A stretch of DNA of 64,000 nt from an uncultured Eubacteriaceae bacterium (GCA_947167715.1 CAMVJD010000002.1:55910-119909); one strand, 5' to 3'. Shown: positions 1 to 9,600, numbered from the stretch's first letter. A program made the numbers and translations. The notes: generated by a model not told the origin, from the letters alone.

Positions 1-108
1 GTCGAAGTTTGCTCCAAGTGCCATCCGTTCTACACAGGCAGCCAGAAGCTTCTTCTTGATGCAGGCGGTCGTGTTGATAAGTTCAACAAAAAGTACGGCA
101 GAAAATAA
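1..108 (+). CDS. rpmE: 50S ribosomal protein L31, C-terminal part
   Basis: The window opens inside this gene. The 35 visible codons read [16 protein letters not shown] and continue to a [14 protein letters not shown] ending and a TAA stop. The [10 protein letters not shown] stretch is the conserved second zinc-binding half of zinc-type L31, a small protein of the 50S subunit. The start lies outside the window. A terminator follows 14 bases after the stop, so this is the end of its transcript. Confidence 0.93.
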   Translation, partial: VEVCSKCHPFYTGSQKLLLDAGGRVDKFNKKYGRK

Positions 109-122
109 TGTTAAAATAATTA

Positions 123-149
123 AGAGATTGCTTTTGCAGTCTCTTTTTT
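123..149 (+). terminator. Rho-independent terminator after rpmE
   Basis: A 9-bp stem (agagattgc / gcagtctct, with one G-T pair) and a 4-base loop are followed by a run of T on the + strand. It ends the rpmE transcript. Confidence 0.85.
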
Positions 150-163
150 ATTTGCCCGCTTAT

Positions 164-190
164 AAAAAAAGCCCGCCAAAAGCGGCGGGC
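164..190 (-). terminator. Rho-independent terminator after rplA
   Basis: On the minus strand gcccgccgc, a short loop and ggcgggc form a GC-rich hairpin followed by seven T. It ends the rpmG-secE-nusG-rplK-rplA transcript. In many relatives rplJ, rplL and rpoBC follow; here transcription stops and the convergent rpmE gene comes next. Confidence 0.9.
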
Positions 191-206
191 TAAATAAACT
201 GTGTAA

Positions 207-902
207 TTACTCGGAGATCTTTGCAGCGTTTACCTTAACGCTGGGACCCATTGTTGTTGAAAGAGCAACACTCTTAAGATAAGTACCCTTTGCAGCAGCG
301 GGCTTTGCCTTGATAATCGCACTCATAAGTGTCTGGAAGTTATCCTGAAGCTTTTCAGCACCGAAGGAAACCTTGCCAACGGGAACATGGATAATGTTTG
401 TCTTGTCAAGACGGTATTCAATTTTACCTGCCTTGATCTCTTCGATAGCCTTTGCAACGTCCATTGTTACAGTACCTGCCTTGGGGTTAGGCATTAAGCC
501 CTTGGGACCAAGTACACGACCGATACGGCCTACAACGCCCATCATATCGGGTGTTGCAACAACAACGTCAAAGTCAAACCAGTTCTCGCCCTGGATCTTT
601 GCTACAAGATCCTCTGCACCTACAAAATCTGCGCCTGCTGCCTGTGCCTCGTCAGCCTTGGGACCCTTTGCAAATACAAGTACACGAACAGTCTTACCTG
701 TACCGTGGGGAAGTACAACAGCACCTCTTACCTGCTGGTCTGCGTGACGGCTGTCAACACCAAGACGGATATGCGCCTCAACAGTTTCATCAAACTTTGC
801 TGTGCTTGTCTGCGGGATAAGTGCACAAGCGTCTGCTACATCATATAAAGCTGCCTTATCTACAAGCTTTGATTTTTCGAGATATTTCTTTCCTCTTTTC
901 AC
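207..902 (-). CDS. rplA: 50S ribosomal protein L1
   Basis: This 231-residue protein is full length for L1, the protein that binds the L1 stalk of 23S rRNA and helps release deacylated tRNA. It begins [16 protein letters not shown] and contains the conserved stretch [19 protein letters not shown] around residue 125-143. The start is GTG, preceded by a strong AGGAGG site. It is the last gene of the ribosomal/nusG operon, 109 bases after rplK. That gap holds a hairpin that looks like an L1-type mRNA operator, so translation is probably autoregulated. Confidence 0.97.
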   Translation of the reverse strand: MKRGKKYLEKSKLVDKAALYDVADACALIPQTSTAKFDETVEAHIRLGVDSRHADQQVRGAVVLPHGTGKTVRVLVFAKGPKADEAQAAGADFVGAEDLVAKIQGENWFDFDVVVATPDMMGVVGRIGRVLGPKGLMPNPKAGTVTMDVAKAIEEIKAGKIEYRLDKTNIIHVPVGKVSFGAEKLQDNFQTLMSAIIKAKPAAAKGTYLKSVALSTTMGPSVKVNAAKISE

Positions 903-919
903 GAATTGTTCCTCCTTAT

Positions 920-949
920 GTGGTAATATCGGGAGATTTTCCCTCCCAC
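920..949 (-). promoter_or_regulatory. Putative ribosomal-protein leader hairpin before rplA
   Basis: On the minus strand the RNA starts GUGGGAGGGA and closes with a UACCAC strand, so GTGG/CCAC pair outside and GGGA/TCCC pair inside. A near copy lies before rplK at 1458-1486. Placement just ahead of the Shine-Dalgarno site and duplication before the two r-protein genes suggest a site where L1 binds its own mRNA. This is inference from position and shape. Confidence 0.6.
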
Positions 950-1011
950 TTATGTTTAAGGGCGTGTCCCCCTAAACAAAAACGTCAATTATAAATTTAA
1001 ACCGGACCGAA

Positions 1012-1437
1012 TTAGTCCTCTACAACGATACCCATGCTTCTTGCAGTACCGCTGATCATACTGATAGCTGCATCAAGTGTAGCTGCCGATAAGTCGGGCA
1101 TCTTCTGCTCTGCGATCTTAGCGACCTCTGCTCTTGAAATTTTAGCAACCTTTGTCTTGTTGGGTACACCCGAAGCCTTATCAAGGCCGCAAGCCTTCTT
1201 TAAAAGAACAGCTGCGGGAGGAGTTTTTGTAATAAATGTAAAACTCTTGTCCTGATATACTGTTATAACAACGGGGATAATAAGGCCTGCATCCTTCTTC
1301 GTTCTTTCGTTGAACTCCTTGCAAAAGCCCATAATGTTTACACCGTGCTGACCTAAAGCAGGACCAACAGGGGGTGCAGGTGTTGCCTTGCCTGCAGCGA
1401 TCTGTAATTTAATATAACCTTGTACTTTCTTTGCCAT
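1012..1437 (-). CDS. rplK: 50S ribosomal protein L11
   Basis: This 141-residue protein has the usual L11 length. Its N-terminal part carries the conserved [20 protein letters not shown] and [12 protein letters not shown] motifs, and the C-terminal half is the rRNA-binding domain ending [12 protein letters not shown]11 forms the GTPase-associated centre with 23S rRNA. The ATG is preceded by AGGAGGTG. It sits between nusG (97-base gap) and rplA and carries its own leader hairpin. Confidence 0.97.
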   Translation of the reverse strand: MAKKVQGYIKLQIAAGKATPAPPVGPALGQHGVNIMGFCKEFNERTKKDAGLIIPVVITVYQDKSFTFITKTPPAAVLLKKACGLDKASGVPNKTKVAKISRAEVAKIAEQKMPDLSAATLDAAISMISGTARSMGIVVED

Positions 1438-1457
1438 TTTACGGCACCTCCTATAAT

Positions 1458-1486
1458 GTGGTAATTAGCGGGATCTTCCCTCCCAC
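1458..1486 (-). promoter_or_regulatory. Putative ribosomal-protein leader hairpin before rplK
   Basis: The minus strand reads GTGGGAGGGA, a short loop, then a strand ending TTACCACA. It is the near twin of the element before rplA (920-949), with the same outer GTGG/CCAC and inner GGGA/TCCC pairing. It ends about 9 bases before the rplK ribosome-binding site, a position suited to control of translation. Confidence 0.6.
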
Positions 1487-1534
1487 GAGAGCCTATGCCC
1501 TCTGTCTGCGTTTAACATTAAGAAAAAATATTTC

Positions 1535-2065
1535 TTATAAAGGCTGGACTTCGTTAAAATCCAGTTCCATCGGGGTCTCGCGACCAAAAACCGAAATTCC
1601 GACAACAACACTGCGCTTGCCGATATTTACTTCCTTTACAATACCGGAAGATTCTGCAAACGGGCCCGATTTAACAACAACGGTATCACCCACCGCATAA
1701 TCCATATCCGCAAGTGTAAAGGTTTCGATGCCCATATCGTAAATTTCCTGCTCCGTAAGCGGAACAGGCTTGGAGCCGGGGCCAACAAAACTTGTAACGC
1801 CGCGCGTATTACGCACCACATACCAAGTATCATCGTTCATAACCATTTTAACCAGCACATAACCCGGAAAAATTTTATGCTGAACGAGCTTTTTCTTGCC
1901 GTTTTTAACCTCGACCTCGTCCATCATGGGAACGGATACTTCCTGGATAACATCCTGCATACCCCTGTTTTCCACCAATTTTTCGATATTTGCCTTTACC
2001 TTGTTTTCATAACCCGAATAGGTATGAACAACGTACCATTTTGCTTGATTTTCGTGTTCAGACAT
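1535..2065 (-). CDS. nusG: Transcription termination/antitermination factor NusG
   Basis: The 176-residue protein has the NGN domain in its first 110 residues (WYVVHTYSGYE near the start, FPGYVLVKM around residue 64) and a C-terminal KOW domain (VGDTVVVKSGPFAE around residue 126). It binds the RNA polymerase clamp and links it to the ribosome or other factors. It lies 15 bases after secE in the conserved secE-nusG-rplK-rplA order. The start ATG has an AGAGGT site. Confidence 0.96.
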   Translation of the reverse strand: MSEHENQAKWYVVHTYSGYENKVKANIEKLVENRGMQDVIQEVSVPMMDEVEVKNGKKKLVQHKIFPGYVLVKMVMNDDTWYVVRNTRGVTSFVGPGSKPVPLTEQEIYDMGIETFTLADMDYAVGDTVVVKSGPFAESSGIVKEVNIGKRSVVVGISVFGRETPMELDFNEVQPL

Positions 2066-2080
2066 ATAATCGACCTCTTA

Positions 2081-2662
2081 TTACTGTTCTGCGCCTTCGT
2101 TTTCGGATGGTTCGGCATTTTCTGCCTGTGCATTTTCTGCCTGTGCGCCTTCATTTTCGGGCTGTGCTTTGTTTTCTGCTGCGCCTTCATTTTCGGGCTG
2201 TGCGGCATTTTCTTCTGCACCTTCGTTAACAGGCTGCTCTGCGTTTTCTGCCTGTGCATTTTCATTTGCTTCGGCTGCGGGGGCATCTTCATTGCCCGGT
2301 TCTTCAACCTCTACGCTGACGGGTGAATTTTCGTCACCGCCGTTTACGCTTATAAGATCGGCAGGATCTATCTGGTTTGCAGACTCGCTCGTTGAAGAGC
2401 TTGTTTTGCCGATACTCATAAACTTATCATAGCTGAAAGAAAGAACCTGATCCATACAGAAGATAATTGCGCCAACCAACAGCGAAACAACAAGCACAGT
2501 TACAGTTTCCTTCATAAGCTCCTGACGGTTGGGCCAAGTGACCTTTCTCATTTCCGCCCTATGCTCCGCAAGGAAACTGCCGCCTTTTTTCTCGGGCTTT
2601 TTATCGGACTTTTTAGTCTTTTCAGCCGTAGAAGCAGCTGCCGTGTTTTTTGTTTCTTCCAT
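2081..2662 (-). CDS. secE: SecE with a long acidic repetitive C-terminal tail
   Basis: SecE is the small subunit of the SecYEG membrane channel. The core here is normal: a basic N-terminus, FLAEHRAEMRKVTWPNRQEL at about residues 30-50, then one membrane helix (TVTVLVVSLLVGAIIFCMDQ). Bacterial SecE is usually about 60-80 residues, but this reading frame goes on for another 110 or so. The tail is rich in Glu, Asn, Ala and Gln, with repeated PENEGA and AQAENA units. I chose the ATG at 2662 because an AAAGGGAG site lies 8 bases upstream; an in-frame TTG 18 bases earlier has none. The tail would lie on the far side of the membrane from the conserved domain. Confidence 0.93.
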   Translation of the reverse strand: MEETKNTAAASTAEKTKKSDKKPEKKGGSFLAEHRAEMRKVTWPNRQELMKETVTVLVVSLLVGAIIFCMDQVLSFSYDKFMSIGKTSSSTSESANQIDPADLISVNGGDENSPVSVEVEEPGNEDAPAAEANENAQAENAEQPVNEGAEENAAQPENEGAAENKAQPENEGAQAENAQAENAEPSENEGAEQ

Positions 2663-2695
2663 TGCACTACTCCCTTTCAATATGCTGCAAAAAAA

Positions 2696-2845
2696 TTACT
2701 TTGTTTCTCTGTGTAACGTATGTTTGTTACAGAATCTGCAGTATTTTTTTGTTTCCATACGATCGGGATGAACCTTCTTGTCCTTCATAGTGTCGTAGTT
2801 TCTCTGCTTGCATTCCGTACATGCCAAGGTAATGCGTGTCCTCAA
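2696..2845 (-). CDS. rpmG: 50S ribosomal protein L33
   Basis: This 49-residue frame starts at TTG with a GAGGTGG site 6 bases upstream. It reads (M)[18 protein letters not shown], then [20 protein letters not shown]. Two CxxC pairs (CTEC and CRFC) mark the zinc-binding form of L33. Its place immediately upstream of secE is the standard order. It is the first gene of the operon; a consensus promoter begins 103 bases upstream. Confidence 0.93.
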   Translation of the reverse strand: MRTRITLACTECKQRNYDTMKDKKVHPDRMETKKYCRFCNKHTLHRETK

Positions 2846-2927
2846 GATTTCCACCTCATTTCATAGTAAAGTAATTACACAAGTTGATTTTTTCTTTTCC
2901 TGCCGCAAAAATTGCAGCACAAAAAAA

Positions 2928-2977
2928 AGACGTTTTCCGTCTGTATAATAATAACATATAACCCCCCGTAATGTCAA
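2928..2977 (-). promoter_or_regulatory. Sigma-A promoter and 5' hairpin of the rpmG operon
   Basis: The minus strand shows TTGACA (2977-2972), an 18-base spacer and TATTAT (2953-2948). Transcription would start near 2941. The first transcribed bases form a short AGACG/CGTCT hairpin (2942-2928) followed by eight T. This could be a weak attenuator or a 5'-stabilising hairpin. Confidence 0.7.
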
Positions 2978-3031
2978 GGGCTTTTTAATATATAATTATA
3001 ATTTTCCGTATTTCCCGCTGTAAGCCGAAAT

Positions 3032-3077
3032 TATTTGCGGGGCTTGCCGTCATTTACCGCATTTCAAGCAAAAATCA
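3032..3077 (+). repeat. 46-bp interspersed repeat, copy 1
   Basis: This stretch, beginning tatttgcggggcttgccgt, recurs at 39611-39656 with a single C/T difference. A 21-bp inverted part of it is at 12428-12448. Copies 1 and 2 both sit shortly upstream of a rightward promoter. Confidence 0.85.
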
Positions 3078-3113
3078 TACAAAAAACAGGAAAAAACAAA
3101 GTAAACGTAAAGA

Positions 3114-3142
3114 TTGACCTTGAACGCAAAATAAGTTATAAT
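3114..3142 (+). promoter_or_regulatory. Sigma-A promoter for the zinc-ribbon protein
   Basis: TTGACC (3114-3119), a 17-base spacer and TATAAT (3137-3142) match the housekeeping consensus closely. It lies about 50 bases before the start codon at 3190. Confidence 0.85.
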
Positions 3143-3189
3143 AAGGGTATACAGATACAATAGGCAGCGAAAACAAGGGAGTGCATCAT

Positions 3190-3975
3190 ATGGACGCTAA
3201 AAAATGCAGCATTTGCGGCGGCGACCTTATACGCGATTATGCTACATGGACATGCCGCTGCGGTCACTGCGGCAGCAGCCGGCCTTTAAGCGATTCGGAG
3301 CCCGAGTGCAGGGAGTTTTCTCATATTGCCGAAAAGCTTGCAAAAGCCGACAGCATTATAAATACAGCAAATATCGAAATAAAGCAGGCAGAAGAGGCCG
3401 TACTTTTATATAAAAGCGCAGCCGCCGCCTGCACATCGCGCGATCATGCCGATATTGCAGCCGAGCTGCGGCAGTTTTGCAAGGACCGTGCAGAAAAGGC
3501 CGAAACACTTAAAAACTACATACGGGCTAAAAGCTATTTTGAAAAAAAGGCTTATGCCAAGGCGTTAAAAGGTTTTGAACCGCTGAAAAATTACCGTGAC
3601 AGCGAGGCTTTGGCACAAAGCTGCCGCACCGAGCTTGCCGCCGCGCAAAAGCGCCGTATCCCCTACGCAATTATAATAGGTATGATATTGCCTGCAATAC
3701 TGTTTTTCTTTTTAAAAGAAAAAACGGATATCTCAATACCGCTTTGTGCGCTGATATTTTTTTCGGCCTCTGCCTGCCTTGCCTATGCCGTGTACTTAAA
3801 CGGCATAATGTCCGTAATTGTGGAGGTCACTTCGTTTATAATGCTTGTACCTCTTTTGATTTTTACGGTACTTATATATATTTTCCATATAAAAGCCGGT
3901 CCAGCGGCGGCGATAGCAATTGGTGTCCCGCTTATTTTTGCGGTTGGCGCGGTGCTCCTATCGGAAAGACAATAA
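3190..3975 (+). CDS. Zinc-ribbon, TPR-like membrane protein of unknown function
   Basis: The 261-residue product starts with a zinc ribbon: CSICGGDL at residue 5 and CRCGHCG near residue 21 supply two cysteine pairs. Residues about 40-150 are charged, helical and repeat-like (YIRAKSYFEKKAYAKALKGFEPLKNYRDSEAL resembles a TPR-type unit). The C-terminal 100 residues hold three or four membrane helices. I chose ATG 3190 because AAGGGA lies 9 bases upstream; the GTG at 3181 abuts that site. It has its own promoter and terminator, so it is monocistronic. I do not recognise a specific function. Confidence 0.8.
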   Translation: MDAKKCSICGGDLIRDYATWTCRCGHCGSSRPLSDSEPECREFSHIAEKLAKADSIINTANIEIKQAEEAVLLYKSAAAACTSRDHADIAAELRQFCKDRAEKAETLKNYIRAKSYFEKKAYAKALKGFEPLKNYRDSEALAQSCRTELAAAQKRRIPYAIIIGMILPAILFFFLKEKTDISIPLCALIFFSASACLAYAVYLNGIMSVIVEVTSFIMLVPLLIFTVLIYIFHIKAGPAAAIAIGVPLIFAVGAVLLSERQ

Positions 3976-3979
3976 AAAA

Positions 3980-4031
3980 GGGCTCTGTCTCGTTAAGCTT
4001 TTGAAAAGCCTTAATGCAGCAGCCTTTTTTT
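3980..4031. terminator. Bidirectional terminator between convergent genes
   Basis: Nested inverted repeats (ggct...agcc outside, ttaag...cttaa inside) are flanked by A-rich sequence on the left and seven T on the right. It separates the zinc-ribbon gene from the convergent ABC ATPase gene, whose stop codon overlaps it. Confidence 0.65.
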
Positions 4032-5115
4032 ATTTTATTGTCACAGTCACCCTGTTTAAATATTCCCCGTCTGTTTTTTCGTATACAACAGACTCCGCTA
4101 TTCCTTTAAGCAGCGCATATGAAATATCGTTTTTTGTATCGGCAGGGTCAAAAAAGCCTCCGTTATATTCGGCTGTAACGACCGTTTTGTTTGTCTGAAG
4201 AGAATACTCGACCGTCACCAGAATATCCGATTCCTTAAGCACAAAAAACAGTATTTGTCGGCAAAGCTCCTCAAAAACCGCTTGTATATAGCCGCTCATT
4301 CTGGCAGTCATACGGTTTTTCTCGCAATAACGCTCTATCCTTGCACCCGATTCAAGAAAATCATGTTTTTGATTTTTAATACATATCTCAAGTACCTTAA
4401 GCTTATGTATAAACCGCCTTGTCTTTTCATCCTGCGGTTTATCAAATATCTGTTCGGGCGTCCCGTCATCGCATATCACGCCGTCCTCCATATAGATCAC
4501 ACGGTTGCATATATCGCGAACAAGATCCAGCTCGTGAGTAACTATCAGCATTGTTTTGCCCGTTTTGGCAAGCTCGCGTATAACCGCCTGCACCTCGCTT
4601 ACCATATTGTGATCGAGTGCGCTGGTCGGCTCGTCAAACAATATTATATCGGGGTCAGTTGCAAGGGTCCTGGCTATAGCTATACGCTGTTTCTGTCCGC
4701 CCGAAAGCTCATCGGGATAAGACAGCGCTTTTTCCGAAAGCCCTACTGTATCCAGCAACTCCATACTCCTGTCATAGGCCTGCTGTCTTGTTTTACCCAT
4801 CAGCTCCGTCTGCGCAAGCATCACATTTTCTATTGCTGTAAGATGCCCGAACAAATTAAAATTTTGAAACACCATGCCCATTTTTTGCCTTATTTTATTA
4901 ATATTGCATTCCGGCGAAGTTATCAGCGTATCGTTTACGGTTATCCTGCCCTTTGTAGGATAAATAAGCAGGTTTATACATTGCAGAAGCGTTGATTTGC
5001 CGCTGCCCGACGGCCCTATTATGGCCGCAACATCTCCGTCGTTTATGGTAAGGTCAACATCCTTTATGCGGGTCTCACCGTCAAAATCCATTTGCAGATG
5101 TTCAAGTATTATCAT
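4030..5115 (-). CDS. Polar amino-acid ABC transporter ATPase with extra C-terminal domain
   Basis: Residues 1-240 form a complete GlnQ/HisP-type ATPase: Walker A GPSGSGKST (about residue 34), signature LSGGQKQRIAIA (about 138), Walker B ILFDEPTSALD and the switch histidine in IVTHELDLV. The family is normally about 240-250 residues, but this protein has 361. The extra C-terminal 115 residues include EYNGGFFDP and resemble a degenerate GHKL/RsbW-type ATP-binding fold; that reading is weak. Its start overlaps the end of the binding-protein/permease gene by 14 bases, so the two are translated together and should form one importer. Confidence 0.9.
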   Translation of the reverse strand: MIILEHLQMDFDGETRIKDVDLTINDGDVAAIIGPSGSGKSTLLQCINLLIYPTKGRITVNDTLITSPECNINKIRQKMGMVFQNFNLFGHLTAIENVMLAQTELMGKTRQQAYDRSMELLDTVGLSEKALSYPDELSGGQKQRIAIARTLATDPDIILFDEPTSALDHNMVSEVQAVIRELAKTGKTMLIVTHELDLVRDICNRVIYMEDGVICDDGTPEQIFDKPQDEKTRRFIHKLKVLEICIKNQKHDFLESGARIERYCEKNRMTARMSGYIQAVFEELCRQILFFVLKESDILVTVEYSLQTNKTVVTAEYNGGFFDPADTKNDISYALLKGIAESVVYEKTDGEYLNRVTVTIK

Positions 5116-6664
5116 TGAGCTTTATTCCTTTCAATATCTGCTCCTTTGTCCTGTGTTTAAATTCCAGCCTGAATTTTATCTTATTTATAAAAACCATAAT
5201 TATCGAAGTAAGCAAAAAATATATTATCGCTACCGCAATAAGCGGGAAAAACGCCTCATATGTACGGCTGCGCACTATATCGCCCATTTTTGTAAGGTCC
5301 TGAACGGCTATATATCCCACTATCGCGGTATTTTTAATATGTGCGGCAAGCTCATCACAGTACGAGGGCATGATATGCTGTGCAGCCTGCGGCAGTATAA
5401 TTTTAAAAAATGTCTGATTATCGGAAAAGCCCAGCGCACGCGCAGCCTTGGCCTGCCCCTCGCTTACGGCGGCAATGCCCATATGCAGCATGGAATAGAC
5501 CGAGGAGCCAAAGGTAAGCGTAAAGCACAAAACAGCCACCCATATACCGTCCATATCAATATTGCCAAAAACAATATAATAAAGCACCATCAGCAGCACT
5601 ACCGTAGGTATGCCCTGTATTATACGGTTAAACAGATCCGCAAGCACTTTTGCGGCTTTATTTCCTTTTAAATAAAGCATATAAACGGCAAAGCCCAGTA
5701 TATTGCCAAATATAAGCGACAGTACGGTTATGGCCATTGTAATGTTTATACCCCGGCCAAACAGCTTGTACCGCTGTTCGCGGATAAATGTTTTTTCAAA
5801 GCTTTCCTTTACGGATGCAAAAAATCCCGTTTTTATGCTGTTTGTTTTCCTTATCACCATAACAGCACGCGAAACATGTACGGGCTCGCTGAAATACAGG
5901 CTTTCGCTTCTTTCGTCGGTAACGGTGATACCCGCGCCGCCAAAATCACATTTATCCGTGCTTACCGATTGCATTATGGCATTGAATTCCATATCCATTA
6001 TTTTAAGCGCGTATCCGTTTTCCCTGCAAAACATATAAGCAAGCTCTATATCATAGCCTGCGGGCTTACCGTCTTTTATATATGAATACGGTGCGCAGTC
6101 ATAAGATGTTGACATAGTCAGCATCTCTTTTCCGTCTGCAAGGGCGCTTATATCCGGAGGATCTTTTTTGTCTTCGTCTGCACCAAGCCATTTTTCGGCA
6201 AGTGCGGAAAGCTCTCCGCTTTCGCGTTTTTGTTTTATAAACTCGTCAAATTTTCCGCATAATATTGCGCCTTTAGGCGTTCTTGCAAAAACAAAAGCCA
6301 GATCAAATTCAGCAAAATCCAAGGGCTTATAAGTCAGCAGCTCCTCACCTTGGATAAACTGTCCCACTACCGGCTCGTTCACCGGGAAAGCATCTATTTT
6401 ATCATTTTTCAGCGCTGCTATAATATCGGATAAGCTATTATAATAGCTTATGGAGGCATCGGGATAATGCGTTTTGATATCATCGTCATAGACATCGTCC
6501 GTCAGCACTCCTATACGCTTGCTTGTCTGTTCATCGATCCCATTGTCCGATATATTGCCGGACAATTCATTTTGCCCGTCATTGCCATTTTTTGAGCAGG
6601 CCGTCAAAACGGCGGCCATGCAAATTATCAGAAAAACAAATATATATCTTTTTGTTTTACGCAT
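5102..6664 (-). CDS. Fused amino-acid binding protein and ABC permease
   Basis: The 520-residue protein starts with a lipoprotein signal (LTACSK lipobox). One incomplete SBP_bac_3-like module follows (about residues 35-155), then a second one (about 165-285, with MSTSYDCAPYSYIKDGKPAGYDIELA and FGGAGITVTDERSESLYFSEP). The last 220 residues are a HisM/GlnP permease with an EAA-type loop (EGQAKAARALGFSDNQTFFKIILPQA). Binding and channel parts in one chain are known in Firmicutes. I chose ATG 6664 with an AAGGTG site; an in-frame GTG at 6697 has none. It lies between the hybrid kinase and the ATPase. Confidence 0.9.
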   Translation of the reverse strand: MRKTKRYIFVFLIICMAAVLTACSKNGNDGQNELSGNISDNGIDEQTSKRIGVLTDDVYDDDIKTHYPDASISYYNSLSDIIAALKNDKIDAFPVNEPVVGQFIQGEELLTYKPLDFAEFDLAFVFARTPKGAILCGKFDEFIKQKRESGELSALAEKWLGADEDKKDPPDISALADGKEMLTMSTSYDCAPYSYIKDGKPAGYDIELAYMFCRENGYALKIMDMEFNAIMQSVSTDKCDFGGAGITVTDERSESLYFSEPVHVSRAVMVIRKTNSIKTGFFASVKESFEKTFIREQRYKLFGRGINITMAITVLSLIFGNILGFAVYMLYLKGNKAAKVLADLFNRIIQGIPTVVLLMVLYYIVFGNIDMDGIWVAVLCFTLTFGSSVYSMLHMGIAAVSEGQAKAARALGFSDNQTFFKIILPQAAQHIMPSYCDELAAHIKNTAIVGYIAVQDLTKMGDIVRSRTYEAFFPLIAVAIIYFLLTSIIMVFINKIKFRLEFKHRTKEQILKGIKLNDNT

Positions 6665-6697
6665 ATTATACACCTTGTTTTTTAAATGATCCGGCAC

Positions 6698-9600
6698 CTA
6701 ATTTCTTAATTTATTTGCACATTCCGCAATTTTATCATAATCATAATCAAATGATGCAAGACGCATTTCCTCCAGGATCTTCATAACGCCGTCGGGATAG
6801 ATATTTCTGCTTATTTTATCGTATACCGATTCTATTTTTATCATATCCATATCACGGCAGGCCTGTAATATCTCATAAAGGTAATGATGATCTACCACCG
6901 GACGATAAGCCTTGCTTTTATTCTTTTCGCCCTTGTATTCCTTTATATAGTTTTTTGCCTCCTGTATGGTAAGATTAAGCAGCTGCAGGAACTGTTCAAG
7001 CTTAATTTCCACCTCAAGGCTTTTGCCGCCCTTTCCCAGCGCCTCCATCTCGGCCGCCATTTCATTAAGCTGATATGCGCCCACATTTGCGCTGCTTCCT
7101 TTTATGGCATGGAAATTTATGGTATTCTTTTTTATATCGGTCTCGCTTATAAGCTGCTCGTAGCGCTTTTCCATATCCTGAATATAAATTGTAAGTATAT
7201 CGTAATAGGACTCCTTGTTGCCGCCAAGCTGACGTATACCCGCCTCGGTATCTATTATAAGGTTGTCCTGAACAGATGCCATTTTTTCATCCGTTTTTGA
7301 TATATTGTAAATATCCTTTATCTTGTTTTGCAGGAACTTATGCAAAAGCACATCCATTTTATTAAGGTCGATAGGCTTTGAAAGAAATTCGTCAAATCCA
7401 AGGCTTTGGAAACGTTCTCTGTCGCCGCGTCCCGCAAGAGCGGTAAGTGCAATAATGGGCAGATTTTTGTAATAGTCGCCCTCCATTGCCCTTATGCGGG
7501 CGGTCGCCTCTATACCGTCCATGACCGGCATCATATTATCCATAAAAATAATATCATAGTGGTTGTTTTTGACCATTTCAACGGCCTGTGCGCCGTCAAC
7601 CGCAGTATCTATGGTTATATTGTATTCGGCCAGAATACCCTTTGCCACCGCCATATTAGTGATATTATCATCCACAATAAGCGCCCTTGCATCGGGTATG
7701 GTAACGATTTCCCCCGTATCAAAGCCCGAATAGCGGTCGAAATATTTTATTTCGCCGTTCAAAGCATCGGCTATCTGTAAACCGTAAAGGTTTATCATCA
7801 ATTTTTTGATATTGGAGTTATCGTCTATTTCCTCGTTCATTTCGGTAAGCATTATGCAAATGGGATTTAGGTCAAGACCTCCCAATATCCTTCCCACCTC
7901 ATTTTTATATTTGCTGCGGAAGAAAACATGCGTAAGCTGTCTGAACGTCGCTTTTGTATTATGGTTTGACACTATATCGTATCTGACATGCAGCATTTCC
8001 AGCATGACCCCAAGGTGCTGTGCAAGCGTTATATCCTGCTCGTAAATGCCTATATATATATCCTCGTTGGGCACAGCCGCAACAGGCACATAATTGTCAA
8101 CGGCATTTTTTATCTTTACGGTAAAGGTAGAGCCCTTGCCCTTTGTGCTTTCAACGCTTATACCGCCATCCATTTGTTTTGCAAGGTTTTTACTGATATA
8201 CAGTCCAAGACCCGTTCCGTGGTGTTTTGCAAGGTTGGAGCCTGCCTGTGAAAATTCCTCAAACAGTTTTTTCATTTCCTCTTCTTCGATACCGACTCCG
8301 GTATCCATAACACGGAAGGTAAGGTTTGTTTTGCCGTCGCTGATAAAATCCCAGTCTATCGACAAAACTATGTAGCCTCTTTCGGTAAATTTTACCGCAT
8401 TGCCCAAAAGGTTTACAAGTATCTGCTTAATACGCACCTCATCGCCTATAAGGCGCCGCGGCACGGCAGGATTTATATTGACCAGCAAACGCACCTCCTT
8501 GCTTTTTATACGAAAGCTTACAAGGCTGACTACCTCTGCCACAAGTCCGGGAAGGTCATATTCATCATTGATTATGCGAAAGCTGCCCGACTCCATTTTT
8601 GAATAATCCAGTATATCGTTTATTATGGCAAGCAGACCCGTGCCCGCATTATGTATGGAAACAACGTCGTTTCTTGCGGCGCCGTGTACATCGCGGCGCA
8701 AAAGTATTTCGCTCATACCGATTATAGCGTTAAGGGGTGTCCTTATCTCATGGCTCATATTTGTAAGGAAGGCACTTCTTGTTTTAAGCGCACGCTCTAA
8801 CGCAAGGCTGTTGCGGTAGCTTCGCATAAAAAAGTACACAAACAAAACAAAAATAAACAATATAACGCCGTACTGTATGGTATTAAACATATAAAGGCTT
8901 TTATAAAGCCGTCCCCTGTTGGCATATAATACAACATCCCAGCTGCCGACAAAGCTGCGGTAATAGCCAAGACATTTTTTGCCGTTTATATGTAGCGCCA
9001 TTTTACCGCTTGTGCGCGTTTTAAGGTCTTCAAAAAGCTTTTTCCCGTCATCGGAGAATTTAAAAACGTCATAATTGATATCGGGCGTTGTGGAATACAC
9101 AAGATTGCCCTCGGCATCTATTATAAATGCTTCAAACGCACCGTTTAAGCTATCCATGCCGTTTACATAGCGTATAACAAGGTCTGCATCAAGCATAAGC
9201 GCAACAAAAGAGTCCTTTTCGCTGTCATAAAGCGATATCACGATATAGCTTTCGGAAAGCTCGCTGTTGGACTCAATGGTAGTATTTATTATGTCGGGAT
9301 TGTTATGCGCCGTTTCATAAGCGCTTGCCGCCTTTACCGACTTTATTGCGCTGTTTTTATATACTTTGTCGCCGTATTCAACATATATCCCCTCATAGTA
9401 CCCCGAAAAGATAGTAGCCATTTTCTGCGAGTAATACTCTATATCGTTGTATTTTGCCTCGTCATTTTTATTTGTGGCTATCCTGTCGCACATGATACGC
9501 ACATACAGCTGACATTCGGTTATTTTGTCCTGTACGTTCTGTCCCGTTTTATCAAGGACAGCCTCGGCCGTACCGTCGATATTTTCATTAAGGATATTTG

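Noticed and set aside
373..747. Rightward frames opposite rplA
   Set aside because: They are antisense shadows of a highly conserved ribosomal protein gene.
2663..2680. Earlier TTG start for SecE
   Set aside because: It overlaps the AAAGGGAG ribosome-binding site that serves the ATG at 2662.
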